NCBI RefSeq assembly: GCF_900113085.1
Contig: NZ_FOOC01000006.1
Location: 62,001 to 126,000 of the forward strand
Source of the DNA: Fontimonas thermophila
Lineage (GTDB): Bacteria; Pseudomonadota; Gammaproteobacteria; Nevskiales; Nevskiaceae
DNA length: 64,000 bases
Direction: 5' to 3'
In this document: positions 1 to 9,954 of the stretch, in pieces
Position numbering within the stretch: the stretch's first letter is position 1
Layout: the number at the start of each line of letters is the position of its first letter
The notes under the pieces: model-generated
Told to the model about the DNA's origin: nothing
The model's input: only the letters and a program-made list of their open reading frames with translations
Database searches by the model: none
Position numbers and translations under genes: made by a program

Positions 1-2
1 GA

Positions 3-1730
<1,728 letters not shown>

Positions 1731-1743
1731 AGCTCGTCCGATC

Positions 1744-1777
1744 AGGTGGCACCCCCACGTGGGGTGCCACCTTTTTT
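1744..1777 (+). terminator. Rho-independent terminator of katG
   Basis: A perfect 12-bp stem (AGGTGGCACCCC pairing with GGGGTGCCACCT) with a 5-base loop is followed by six T. It lies 13 bases after the katG stop codon. Confidence 0.93.
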
Positions 1778-1905
1778 GCGTCTTGCGCCCAGCACGACCG
1801 CGGTGATCGGGATGGAGCGGATGCCGGGCTCACCCGTTTGTGGCAGGCCGTTGCCACGGGGCGGACGTTATCGTTGCCATCACCTCAGTCCAGCTCTGCC
1901 GATCC

Positions 1906-2340
1906 ATGACCGCTTCCAGCGACACGCCGCCGGTCTCCAAGCCCACACGCATCGCGCCGATCGTCACCCCCGACGCCAAGTTCTTCTGGGACGCCGCGGA
2001 CCGCGAGCAGTTCGTCGGCCAGAAGTGCGGTGACTGTGGCCGCTTCACGTTCCCGCCACGGCCGATGTGCCCGTTCTGTCACAGCCTCAAACGGCAGGAA
2101 GTACCCTTGTCCGGGCGCGGCACGGTGCATGCGTGGACGGTGCCGCGGCATCCGCAGCCCTTTGGGTTCAAGGAGGCGCCGATCGTCGCGGTGATCCAGC
2201 TCGAGGAAGGGATCCGCATGGTGTCCAATGTCGTCGGCATCGCTCCCGAGGACATGGTCATGGATCTGCCGGTCGAGGTGACCTTCGAGCCGACCATGAA
2301 CAACCACAAGGTGCCGGTGTTCAAGCCGCGCGCGCGATAG
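1906..2340 (+). CDS. DUF35 Zn-ribbon / OB-fold protein, likely partner of the adjacent thiolase-like aldolase
   Basis: A 144-residue protein with a rubredoxin-like zinc ribbon (CGDC, then CPFC 14 residues later) followed by an OB-fold; this is the DUF35/ChsH2 C-terminal architecture. Such proteins bind thiolase-superfamily enzymes: in actinobacterial steroid side-chain degradation the DUF35 domain of ChsH2 complexes with the aldolase Ltp2. Here it is free-standing, with no MaoC-type hydratase domain, and sits 9 bases upstream of an Ltp2-like gene, so the two probably form one complex. The frame is open upstream, but the ATG at 1906 gives a family-like N-terminus (MTASSDTPP); the upstream extension lacks family character. 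Confidence 0.88.
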   Translation: MTASSDTPPVSKPTRIAPIVTPDAKFFWDAADREQFVGQKCGDCGRFTFPPRPMCPFCHSLKRQEVPLSGRGTVHAWTVPRHPQPFGFKEAPIVAVIQLEEGIRMVSNVVGIAPEDMVMDLPVEVTFEPTMNNHKVPVFKPRAR

Positions 2341-2349
2341 GGACGGGAC

Positions 2350-3516
2350 ATGCCTCGTACATTCAAGGAAGCCGCGATTGCCGGCATCGGCGCAACCGAG
2401 TTCTCCAAGGCGTCCGGCCGCAGTGAGCTGCAGCTCGCCGCCGAATGCGCGCTCGCCGCCTGCCAGGATGCCGGTGTCGATCCGCACGAGATCGACGGCA
2501 TGATCACGTTCACGATCGACAACAGCGACGAGATCGGTCTTGCCCGCTGCCTCGGGGTCAAGGACCTCGCCTACACGACGCGCATTCCCGGCGGCGGCGC
2601 GGCCGCAGCGGCGACGATCGCGCAGGCGATGGCGGTGGTCAACGCCGGCCTGTGCAAGTACGTGCTGATCTGGCGCGCGATGAACGAGCGCAGCCAGTAC
2701 CGCTTCGGCCAGAATCCGACCAACCTGTCCGGCTACACCGGCGGCCACGGCACTGGTTCGCTCCTGTGGTGCATCCCCTTTGGCGCGATGACCCCGGCGA
2801 GCTGGGCGGCGTTGCAGGCCGCGCGCTACATGCATACCTACGGCATCACCAACCGCGATCTCGGGTATGTCTCGGTGCAGCAGCGCAAGTATGCGGCGAC
2901 CAATCCCAAGGCGTGGTTCTACCAGCGTCCGATCACGCTCGAGGATCACCAGAATTCCAAATGGATCCAGGAGCCCTGGCTGCGCCTGCTCGACTGCTGT
3001 CAGGAGTCCGATGGCGGGGTGGCCTTGCTCGTCACCAGCCTGGAGCGCGCGCGCGATCTCAAGCAGCCACCGGTGAGAATCGTCGGCGCCTGCCAGTCGA
3101 TTCCGTACAACGTCGAGGTCATCTCCAACTACTACCATGACGACTTGACGGTGATGCCGGAGGCCATCGGAACGGCCCGACGCCTGTATGCGCAGACGGG
3201 GCTGGGGCCAGCCGACATCCAGGCCGCGATGCTGTATGACGCCTTCACTCCGCACGTGCTGATGCAGCTCGAAGCCTTCGGTTTCTGCGGCAAAGGCGAG
3301 GCGGCGGAATTCGTCAAGCGCGGCGGGATTGCCATCGATGGCCGGCTGCCGGTCAACACGCATGGCGGGCTGATCGGCGAGGCCTACATCCACGGCATGA
3401 ACAGCATGGCCGAGGGGGTGCGCCAGGTGCGCGGCCAGTCCGTCAACCAGGTCAAGAACGTGACCCACGTGCTGGTTTCCTCCGGCATGGCCGGGGCGAT
3501 TCTGGGCAAGGCGTGA
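2350..3516 (+). CDS. Thiolase-superfamily protein (SCP-x / Ltp2-like aldolase type), catalytic cysteines absent
   Basis: A 388-residue thiolase-fold protein of the lipid-transfer-protein thiolase group. The place of the nucleophilic Cys is occupied by GGGAAAA (residues 81-87), and the C-terminal CxGMG Cys is replaced by Ser (SSGMAGA, near 377-383), so a classical thiolase reaction is unlikely. Tyr296 (LYDAFTP) and Tyr346 (GEAYIHG) have the same 50-residue spacing as the tyrosines I recall being assigned to catalysis in the steroid aldolase Ltp2 (Tyr294/Tyr344). I infer a retro-aldol cleavage of a beta-hydroxyacyl-CoA with the DUF35 partner encoded just upstream. The stop overlaps the start of the hydrolase gene. 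Confidence 0.85.
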   Translation: MPRTFKEAAIAGIGATEFSKASGRSELQLAAECALAACQDAGVDPHEIDGMITFTIDNSDEIGLARCLGVKDLAYTTRIPGGGAAAAATIAQAMAVVNAGLCKYVLIWRAMNERSQYRFGQNPTNLSGYTGGHGTGSLLWCIPFGAMTPASWAALQAARYMHTYGITNRDLGYVSVQQRKYAATNPKAWFYQRPITLEDHQNSKWIQEPWLRLLDCCQESDGGVALLVTSLERARDLKQPPVRIVGACQSIPYNVEVISNYYHDDLTVMPEAIGTARRLYAQTGLGPADIQAAMLYDAFTPHVLMQLEAFGFCGKGEAAEFVKRGGIAIDGRLPVNTHGGLIGEAYIHGMNSMAEGVRQVRGQSVNQVKNVTHVLVSSGMAGAILGKA

Positions 3517-4478
3517 AGGCCTGCCTCGAGCTGCGCTTCGATCCAGGCCCGTCCCCGGCGGACATCGCCGGGTTGCACGTCGCCGTTTCGGTCTGGCTGC
3601 CCGATGAACCACGTGCGGCGCGCACGCTGCTGGTCTGCCTGCCCGGCGGCAACATGAACCGCCGGTATTTCGATCTGCGAGCGGACGATGGCGACGATTC
3701 GTTTTCCTTCGCGGCGCAGATGACGGCGCGCGGCCATGTGGTCGCGGCGCTCGATCACCTCGGCCTTGGCGACAGCAGCAGGCCGGAGGATGGCTGGCAA
3801 CTGACGCCGGAGAGGCTCGTCGCCGCCAATGCGGCGGTGACGGCGCAGCTACAGGCGCGTCTGCGCGAAGGCCGGCTCGCTGCCGGCGTACCGGCGCTGC
3901 CGCATCTGCGCAGCGTCGGAGTCGGGCACTCGATGGGCGCGATGCTCACCGTGCTGCAGCAGCACGCTGCGCGCTCGCATGTTGCCGTCGTGCTGCTCGG
4001 GTTTTCCACGCGCGGCCTGCCGGAATATCTACCACCGGATTTGCGCACGCTCGCCGATCCGCGCGCCGTCCGTCCCCATCTGGTGGAATACGCGCGTCAG
4101 ATGTTCGGTCAGCCCTATCCCACGATCCATCGCGGCGGTCGCAGCGGCAACGCCGAGCTGTTCGGCAGCCGCAAGGCCGATCCGCGCGCAGTCGCCGCGC
4201 TCAAGGCGGCGACCGACTGCGTGCTGCCCGTGCCCGCGCTGATGTCGATGTTGCCGGGCAATGTCGCGCCCGAGGCGGCGGCGCTGGATGTCCCCGTTTT
4301 CCTCGGTATCGGGGAGCGCGACATGGTCGGCCCACCGCATGCCGTGCCGGCCGCGTTCACCGGCAGCGGCGACGTGACGCTCTACCTGCTGCCGGAGGCC
4401 GGACACAGCCACTTTCTGTTCCCTGCGCGCACGGCCTTGTTCGATCGCCTGTCCGTCTGGCTCGCCGGTCTGCCGTAA
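3513..4478 (+). CDS. Alpha/beta-fold hydrolase
   Basis: A 321-residue alpha/beta hydrolase with an oxyanion-hole segment CLPGG (42-46), nucleophile elbow GHSMG with Ser140 (138-142), a plausible acid in GERDMVG, and a catalytic His in PEAGHSHF near the C-terminus. There is no signal peptide, so it is cytoplasmic. The start is a GTG that overlaps the upstream thiolase stop (GTGA), which implies translational coupling. The gene position suggests thioester or ester hydrolysis of a product of the aldolase step; a lactonase or acyl-CoA thioesterase role is equally possible. Confidence 0.83.
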   Translation: MKACLELRFDPGPSPADIAGLHVAVSVWLPDEPRAARTLLVCLPGGNMNRRYFDLRADDGDDSFSFAAQMTARGHVVAALDHLGLGDSSRPEDGWQLTPERLVAANAAVTAQLQARLREGRLAAGVPALPHLRSVGVGHSMGAMLTVLQQHAARSHVAVVLLGFSTRGLPEYLPPDLRTLADPRAVRPHLVEYARQMFGQPYPTIHRGGRSGNAELFGSRKADPRAVAALKAATDCVLPVPALMSMLPGNVAPEAAALDVPVFLGIGERDMVGPPHAVPAAFTGSGDVTLYLLPEAGHSHFLFPARTALFDRLSVWLAGLP

Positions 4479-4612
4479 TACAACGCCGGGTGTGACCGCA
4501 GGCCAGGCACAGCAGAGCCGGCGCCTCATGCATGTGGACGGTGCGGCCACAGGCGTGCCATGCCTAGAGTCACACATACTTCGCATCGAACCATCCAGTG
4601 GAGAGACACGAC

Positions 4613-4927
4613 ATGCCAATGCCCCTCAAGGCCGGCGCGCGGCTCAAGAGCGCAGTCAGCGAGACGCAGGTCATGGTGGTGAAGGCTCCGCCCGGCGAAC
4701 ACGATCTGCGCTGCGGTGGCGTCGAGATGATCGCGGCAACGGCACCGCCGCCGGCCGGGGTGGCGCTCGACCCCGCGTATGCCGGCGAGACCTTGATCGG
4801 CAAGCGGTACGTCAATGCCGATGAGTCGCTCGAACTGCTGTGTACCAAGGGCGGCCAGGGCGTGCTGTCGTTCAATGGCACGCTGCTGGAGATCAAGCAG
4901 GCCAAGCAACTGCCGTCATCGGACTGA
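4613..4927 (+). CDS. Conserved small protein of unknown function
   Basis: A 104-residue protein I do not recognise. It begins MPMPLKAGARLKSAV and contains LRCGGVEM and VLSFNGTLLEIKQAK; it has no signal peptide or membrane segment. The predicted fold is beta-rich, with alternating hydrophobic strands and two Cys. The ATG at 4613 is preferred over one 15 bases upstream because GGAGAG lies about 8 bases ahead of it. It lies between the hydrolase and the acyl-CoA ligase, in the same direction. A substrate-binding or accessory role in that pathway is only a guess from position. Confidence 0.7.
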   Translation: MPMPLKAGARLKSAVSETQVMVVKAPPGEHDLRCGGVEMIAATAPPPAGVALDPAYAGETLIGKRYVNADESLELLCTKGGQGVLSFNGTLLEIKQAKQLPSSD

Positions 4928-5005
4928 TCCGCGCCCGCTGCCCATGATCGATGAAGGCTCGCGGCTGCGTCCACGTCGGGCTTTTTCCAGCGCACCCCTG
5001 CATCC

Positions 5006-6496
5006 ATGAACATCGCCACTATCCTCGACATGGCCGCCGAGGCTTTCGGCGAGCGCACCGCACTCGTCGCCGGCACGTCCCGCTACTGCTATGCCGACCT
5101 GCGCGCGCATGCGCTGCGTGCCGCGCGGATGTTCAAGGCCAGCGGCGCGGGATATGTCGCCCTGCTCGACGTCAACAGCCCGGCGGGGCCGGCCGCGCTG
5201 TTCGGCGCCGCCTACGCCGGGATCCCGTATGTGCCGATCAACTATCGGTTGACCCGCACCGAAATCAACGAGCTGCTCGGCCGGGTGGCCCCGGCGATCG
5301 TCGTCGTCGGGCCTGGGCAGCGGCCGCAGATCGATGAGCGTGCCGATCTGACGATCGTCGACCGCGATGACGTGCTCGCCCTCGCCGACACCGATGGCGA
5401 GCCGCCGGTGCCGCCGGAGGACGGGCGCGCGATCGCCGTGCAATTGTTCACGAGCGGCACGACCGGCAAGCCCAAGGCGGCGATCCTGCGGCACGAGAAC
5501 CTGATGAGCTACATCGTCGGCACCGTCGAATTCGCATCCGCCGACACCGACGATGCGATCATCGTCGCCGTGCCGCCGTACCACATCGCCGGCATCTCCG
5601 CGGTGCTCAGTTCCACCTACGCCTGCCGGCGCATGGTTCAGCTGGAGCGCTTCGATCCCGAGCTCTGGATCGAAACCGTGCGCCGCGAGCGCGTCACCCA
5701 TGCTTTTCTCGTGCCGACGATGCTGCAGCGGATCGTCGAGCAGCTGGAGGCTGGTGCATCGTCGATCGATCTGCCGACGCTGCGCGCGATCGCCTATGGC
5801 GGCGGCAAGATGCCGCTCGTGACGATCGAGAAGGCGATGCGCCTGCTGCCGCACGTCGATTTCACCAATGCCTACGGGCTGACCGAGACCAGCTCGACGA
5901 TTGCCGTCCTCACTCCCGAGGATCACCGCACGGCATTCGCCAGCCACGATCCGGCGATCCGCCGCCGGCTCGGCTCGGTGGGCAAGCCGGCGGCGGTCGA
6001 GATCCAGATCCGCGACGAGGCCGGCAAGGTGCTCGGCCCAGAGCAGGCCGGACTGGTGTTCGTACGCGGGCCGCAGGTGTCCGGCGAATACCTGGCGCTC
6101 GGCAGCCAGCTCGATGCCGACGGCTGGTTCCCGACCAAGGACCGCGGCTATATGGATGCCGACGGATATCTCTATCTCGACGGCCGTGCCGATGATGTCA
6201 TCGTCCGCGGCGGCGAGAACATCTCCCCCGGCGAGATCGAGGACGTGCTGCTCTCGCACCCTGCCGTCGCCGATGCCGTCTGCGTTGCGATGCCCGACGT
6301 GGAATGGGGCGAGGCGGTGGCCGCCGCCGTCGTGCTCAAGCCCGGCGCACAAGTGAGCGTCGCCGAGCTGCAGGAGCTGGTCCGCTCCAAGCTGCGCTCC
6401 TCGCGTGTGCCGCAGCGGATCGTCTTCAAGGACGCGCTCCCGTACAACGAAACCGGCAAGCTTCTGCGCCGCGTGATCCGGCAGGAATTCGCCTGA
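5006..6496 (+). CDS. Acyl-CoA synthetase (AMP-forming, class I adenylating enzyme)
   Basis: A 496-residue AMP-dependent ligase that activates a carboxylic acid to its CoA thioester through an acyl-adenylate. The P-loop-like motif TSGTTGKPK is at 149-157, the adenine-binding NAYGLTETSS follows, GRADDVIVRGGENISPGEIE marks the hinge, and the catalytic Lys is in the C-terminal ETGKLLRR. Length matches medium-chain or aromatic acyl-CoA ligases. In this cluster it probably supplies the CoA ester used by the aldolase, CoA-transferase and SRPBCC proteins. The substrate cannot be assigned; fadD-like steroid acid or fatty acid ligases are the closest functional idea. Confidence 0.92.
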   Translation: MNIATILDMAAEAFGERTALVAGTSRYCYADLRAHALRAARMFKASGAGYVALLDVNSPAGPAALFGAAYAGIPYVPINYRLTRTEINELLGRVAPAIVVVGPGQRPQIDERADLTIVDRDDVLALADTDGEPPVPPEDGRAIAVQLFTSGTTGKPKAAILRHENLMSYIVGTVEFASADTDDAIIVAVPPYHIAGISAVLSSTYACRRMVQLERFDPELWIETVRRERVTHAFLVPTMLQRIVEQLEAGASSIDLPTLRAIAYGGGKMPLVTIEKAMRLLPHVDFTNAYGLTETSSTIAVLTPEDHRTAFASHDPAIRRRLGSVGKPAAVEIQIRDEAGKVLGPEQAGLVFVRGPQVSGEYLALGSQLDADGWFPTKDRGYMDADGYLYLDGRADDVIVRGGENISPGEIEDVLLSHPAVADAVCVAMPDVEWGEAVAAAVVLKPGAQVSVAELQELVRSKLRSSRVPQRIVFKDALPYNETGKLLRRVIRQEFA

Positions 6497-6518
6497 TTTG
6501 CGCGCGTCTGGACGCATC

Positions 6519-6668
6519 GTGCGGACATGGACCACGGCCGGCTGTGAACAGGGACGCAAACGTGCGCTTGCCGAGGGTTTCCTGCTGCCGGAAGATGCCG
6601 CTGACCTGATGCAGCGCGCCCTGCGCGCCGCCAACCGCTGGCCGGTCGCGGGCGAACGAGCCTGCTGA
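6519..6668 (+). CDS. Possible small ORF in the ligase-SRPBCC gap
   Basis: A 49-codon frame starting with GTG encodes a protein-like stretch (ALAEGFLLPEDAADLMQR) with a balanced amphipathic helix pattern. There is no recognisable Shine-Dalgarno sequence. It could be a genuine micro-protein, a remnant of a decayed gene, or chance in GC-rich DNA. Confidence 0.2.
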   Translation: MRTWTTAGCEQGRKRALAEGFLLPEDAADLMQRALRAANRWPVAGERAC

Positions 6669-6695
6669 CCTGCTCCCATTCAAACCCGGATCGCC

Positions 6696-7157
6696 ATGTT
6701 TGTCATCGAAAAGACCGTCGAGATTTCGGCACCGCATACGATCGTCTGGGAGGTGATCACCGACCTTGCACGCTACCGGGAATGGAATCCGTTTTGCGTC
6801 GAATGCCGATCGACGCTCAAGCCGGGGGATCCGATCGACATGTGGGTCAAGCTGCGCGACAAGCCGCAGTTTCAGCGCGAATGGATGCTCGAATACGTCG
6901 AGGGGCGGCGTTTTGCGTACCGCATGAAGCCGGTGCCGGGCGGTGCGCTGTCGAGCCTGCGCTCCCACGATGTTGAGCCGCTCGGCGATGCGCGCACGCG
7001 CTACCGCTCGTATTTTCATCTGAAGGGTTGGCTGCGCTTTCTCGTGCTGGCCTTGTTCAAGCGCCGGCTCGAAACCGGATTCGCGGAGATGACCGCGGCC
7101 ATCGAGGCCCGCGCGGTGGCACTGTGGGCACAGCGGCGGCAGACGAAGACGGCCTGA
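6696..7157 (+). CDS. SRPBCC (START-like) family protein
   Basis: A 153-residue protein of the polyketide cyclase/dehydrase SRPBCC fold: N-terminal VEISAPHTIVWEVITDLARY, then WNPFCVECR, alternating strands and a long C-terminal helix. These domains form a deep cavity for hydrophobic ligands. No catalytic residue can be assigned. The next gene overlaps it by 34 bases, so the two are co-transcribed. A role in binding or carrying the hydrophobic pathway intermediate is an inference from fold and context. Confidence 0.85.
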   Translation: MFVIEKTVEISAPHTIVWEVITDLARYREWNPFCVECRSTLKPGDPIDMWVKLRDKPQFQREWMLEYVEGRRFAYRMKPVPGGALSSLRSHDVEPLGDARTRYRSYFHLKGWLRFLVLALFKRRLETGFAEMTAAIEARAVALWAQRRQTKTA

Positions 7158-8488
7158 GCGCACGCGCCTACGCGCAGGGTCTGCTCGACGAGCTCGGTGT
7201 CACCCCGCTGCGGCCACTGGCCTGCACTGAGGAAGACCCGGCGCTGGCGTGGGCGCGCAGCGGGCTGATGGCCCTCACCGGACGCGCCGATGGGCCGCCC
7301 GTGCTTTGCCCGGTGGCGATTCCGACTTGCGCGGACGGCGCGCTCGCCGCCCTGGCGAGTCTTGCTCCGGATGGCGCGCTCGCCGGATTGCGCGGGGCCG
7401 CATTGCTCGTCGAGCGCGCCGCCATCGCCGGCTACACGCGGCACGGCGCAATCGCCCCCGGCGGTGGGTGTCGTCTGCTGCCCACGCGCGACGGCTGGCT
7501 CGCGCTCAATCTCGCGCGTACCGACGACTGGAGCCTGCTGCCGGCCTGGCTCGAAACCGAAGTCGCCACCGACTGGGAAAGCCTCGCCGCGGCAGTGCGC
7601 ACGCGCACGCTGCACGATGCGATCGAACGCGGCCGCCTGCTGGGCCTGGCGGTTGCGCCCGTGGTGCCGCCGTGGCGCCGGCCGCAACCATGGTTCCAGC
7701 GCATGGTGCCTGGAGGCACGGGGCGAAAACCCCGCGGGCGGCGGCCGCGGGTCGTCGATTTGTCGTCGCTGTGGGCCGGACCGCTCGCCACCCATTTGTT
7801 GCAGCACTGCGGTGCCGAGGTCATCAAGGTCGAGAGCCTGACGCGCCCCGACGGCGCGCGTGGCGGGCCGCCGGCATTTTTCGATCTGCTCAACGCCGGC
7901 AAGCACAGTGTCGCGCTCGATTTCGGCAGCGCGCGTGACCGCGCGCGGCTGCGCACGCTGCTCGAACACGCCGACATCGTCATCGAGGCCTCGCGTCCGC
8001 GCGCCTTGCGCCAGCTCGGCATCGATGCCGAGGCACTGGTCCGCGAACGGCCGCACCTGAGCTGGATTAGCCTGACCGGTTACGGCCGCAGCGAGCCTGC
8101 GGCCCAGTGGATCGCTTACGGCGATGATGCCGCCACCGCCGCCGGGCTGGTCTGGCTGATGCAGCAGACCACCGGCGAGCCTCTGTTCGTCGGCGATGCG
8201 ATCGCCGATCCCTTGAGCGGGATGCATGCCGCGCTCGCCGCCTGGGCCGGCTGGTGCGCCGGCGGCGCAGGCTTGCTGTCGATCGCACTGGTCGATGTCG
8301 TGCGCCGGGTGGTGCGCTTTGCTGCGCCGCCATCCGCCGCGGGCTGGCGCGAGCGGGCGCAGCGATGGCGCGGGCGCATCGCCGGCGAGCCGGTGCGCGC
8401 ACCGCAGGCGCGCAGGCCCACGGCCGCAGCCCGACCGCTCGGTGCCGACACGGCGCACGTGTTCGATGCGCGGGGGTGCACATGCTGA
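7124..8488 (+). CDS. CaiB/BaiF (family III) CoA-transferase with permuted-looking domain order
   Basis: About 454 residues. The canonical family III N-terminus (RVVDLSSLWAGPLATHLL, then GAEVIKVE) begins only after about 200 residues. The preceding part resembles the middle and C-terminal half of a usual CaiB (ARSGLMALTGRADGPP; HGAIAPGGG; PTRDGWLAL). The second part ends at a region resembling the catalytic-Asp strand (GLLSIALVDVV). The order is therefore C-half then N-half, either a circular permutation or a remnant of a tandem fusion. The family moves CoA between carboxylic acids, or racemises 2-methylacyl-CoA. The GTG start at 7124 lies inside the SRPBCC gene; an upstream frame extension looks non-coding. 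Confidence 0.8.
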   Translation: MGTAAADEDGLSARAYAQGLLDELGVTPLRPLACTEEDPALAWARSGLMALTGRADGPPVLCPVAIPTCADGALAALASLAPDGALAGLRGAALLVERAAIAGYTRHGAIAPGGGCRLLPTRDGWLALNLARTDDWSLLPAWLETEVATDWESLAAAVRTRTLHDAIERGRLLGLAVAPVVPPWRRPQPWFQRMVPGGTGRKPRGRRPRVVDLSSLWAGPLATHLLQHCGAEVIKVESLTRPDGARGGPPAFFDLLNAGKHSVALDFGSARDRARLRTLLEHADIVIEASRPRALRQLGIDAEALVRERPHLSWISLTGYGRSEPAAQWIAYGDDAATAAGLVWLMQQTTGEPLFVGDAIADPLSGMHAALAAWAGWCAGGAGLLSIALVDVVRRVVRFAAPPSAAGWRERAQRWRGRIAGEPVRAPQARRPTAAARPLGADTAHVFDARGCTC

Positions 8489-9954
8489 TCCGCAATGTCG
8501 AGCTTGCGCCGGGTGAACGAATCGATGTGCGTATCGACGGCGCACGCATCGCTGAACTGGCGCCGCAACTGGCTTGGCACGCGCAGGAGCGCGTGTTCGA
8601 GGGCGGCGGTGCGGCCCTGTTGCCGGGGCTGCACGATCATCACATCCATCTGCGCGCACTCGCCGCCGCGTTTGCATCGGTCCACTGCGGTCCGCCGCAG
8701 GTGACGGATGCTGCTGCGCTCGCGGCGGTGTTGCGCGCTGCGAGTATCCGCCTTGCGCCGGGGCAGTGGTTGCGCGGCATCGGGTTCTGCGAGTCGGTGC
8801 TGGGTGCGGCCGGCATCGATGCCATCGACCGCGACTGGCTCGATGAACTCGTTGCCGATCGCCCGCTGCGCATCCAGCACCGCAGTGGCCGGCTCTGGCT
8901 GCTCAACAGCGCGGCGCTCGATGCATTGGCGCCGACGGCCGACGCGCCGCTGGAGCGCCGCAACGGGCGCTGGACCGGGCGGCTCTACGATGCCGACGAC
9001 TGGCTGAGGATGCGTCTGCGCGGTGCGCCGCCGAGTCTGCATGCGGTGAGCCGCTGGCTCGCGCGGCGCGGGGTGACCGGGGTCACCGATACCACGCACC
9101 ATAACGGGCCGGAGGCACTGCATGCTTTTGCCGCCGCACGCGCCAGCGGCGAGCTGTTGCAGCAGGTGCGCGTGATGGGCGATGCCCGGCTCGATGCGCA
9201 GACAGATCGGCCCGGAGCGCAGCGCGGCGAACACAAATTCCACCTGCATGCGCACGCGCTGCCGGAATTCGATGCCCTGGTCGCGGCCATCCGCGCGAGT
9301 CATGACGCCGGTCGCGCCGCGGCCTTCCACTGCGTGACCCGCACCGAGCTGGCCTTTGCGCTCGCAGCCCTGCGCGAAGCCGGTGTGTTGCCCGGGGATC
9401 GTATCGAGCACGCCTCGGTCGCGCCGCCAGAGCTCGTCGAGGTCATCGCCGCGCTCGGGTTGACGGTCGTCACCCAGCCGCATTTCATTGCCGAGCGCGG
9501 TGACGACTATCGCCGCGATGTCGATGCCGCGGATCAGCCATGGCTGTACCGCCTGCGCGGCTTTCTCGCTACCGGCGTCGGGCTTGCCGGCAGCACCGAT
9601 GCGCCGTTTGGCAGCGCCGATCCCTGGGCCGCGATGCAGGCCGCGATCGACCGGCGCACGCCCTCCGGCGCCGTGCTCGGCGCGGCGGAGGCACTGACGC
9701 CGGCACAGGCGCTGGACTTGTTTCTCGCTCCGCTCGAGGCGCCGGGTGGCGCGCCGCGGCGCGTCGCTGTCGGTGAGCCTGCCGATCTGTGCCTACTCGA
9801 TCGTCCGCTCGCTGCGGCGCTGCGGGCGCCGACGCAGGTCGAGGTGCGCTTGACGCTCGTCGCCGGTCAGGTGGTGTACACGCGGGAGGACGCCGACGTG
9901 CCGGACTATCCGCGCGGCAGCAGCGGCATGCCCGAAAGCCAGGGGTGCGCATAG
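8482..9954 (+). CDS. Metal-dependent amidohydrolase (YtcJ-like, amidohydrolase_3)
   Basis: A 490-residue TIM-barrel amidohydrolase. It has an N-terminal beta-sandwich strand set, the metal motif HDHHIHL, a probable bridging Lys in EHKFHLHAH, further ligands in FHCVTRTE and RIEHAS, and the terminal Asp in GSTDAPFG. The C-terminal part returns to the sandwich (VGEPADLCLLD). The ATG overlaps the CoA-transferase stop by 7 bases. Substrate unknown; relatives hydrolyse N-formyl or N-acyl amides. The last 49 bases overlap the convergent nnrU-like gene antisense, which is unusual. Confidence 0.85.
   Translation: MLIRNVELAPGERIDVRIDGARIAELAPQLAWHAQERVFEGGGAALLPGLHDHHIHLRALAAAFASVHCGPPQVTDAAALAAVLRAASIRLAPGQWLRGIGFCESVLGAAGIDAIDRDWLDELVADRPLRIQHRSGRLWLLNSAALDALAPTADAPLERRNGRWTGRLYDADDWLRMRLRGAPPSLHAVSRWLARRGVTGVTDTTHHNGPEALHAFAAARASGELLQQVRVMGDARLDAQTDRPGAQRGEHKFHLHAHALPEFDALVAAIRASHDAGRAAAFHCVTRTELAFALAALREAGVLPGDRIEHASVAPPELVEVIAALGLTVVTQPHFIAERGDDYRRDVDAADQPWLYRLRGFLATGVGLAGSTDAPFGSADPWAAMQAAIDRRTPSGAVLGAAEALTPAQALDLFLAPLEAPGGAPRRVAVGEPADLCLLDRPLAAALRAPTQVEVRLTLVAGQVVYTREDADVPDYPRGSSGMPESQGCA

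Noticed and set aside
1885-3612. 575-codon frame on the minus strand opposite the DUF35 and thiolase genes
   Set aside because: Low-complexity Arg/His/Asp-rich shadow of the sense codons in GC-rich DNA; the sense strand has recognisable family motifs.
4916-6679. 587-codon minus-strand frame opposite the acyl-CoA ligase
   Set aside because: Antisense shadow; the composition mirrors third-position GC bias and no domain is visible.
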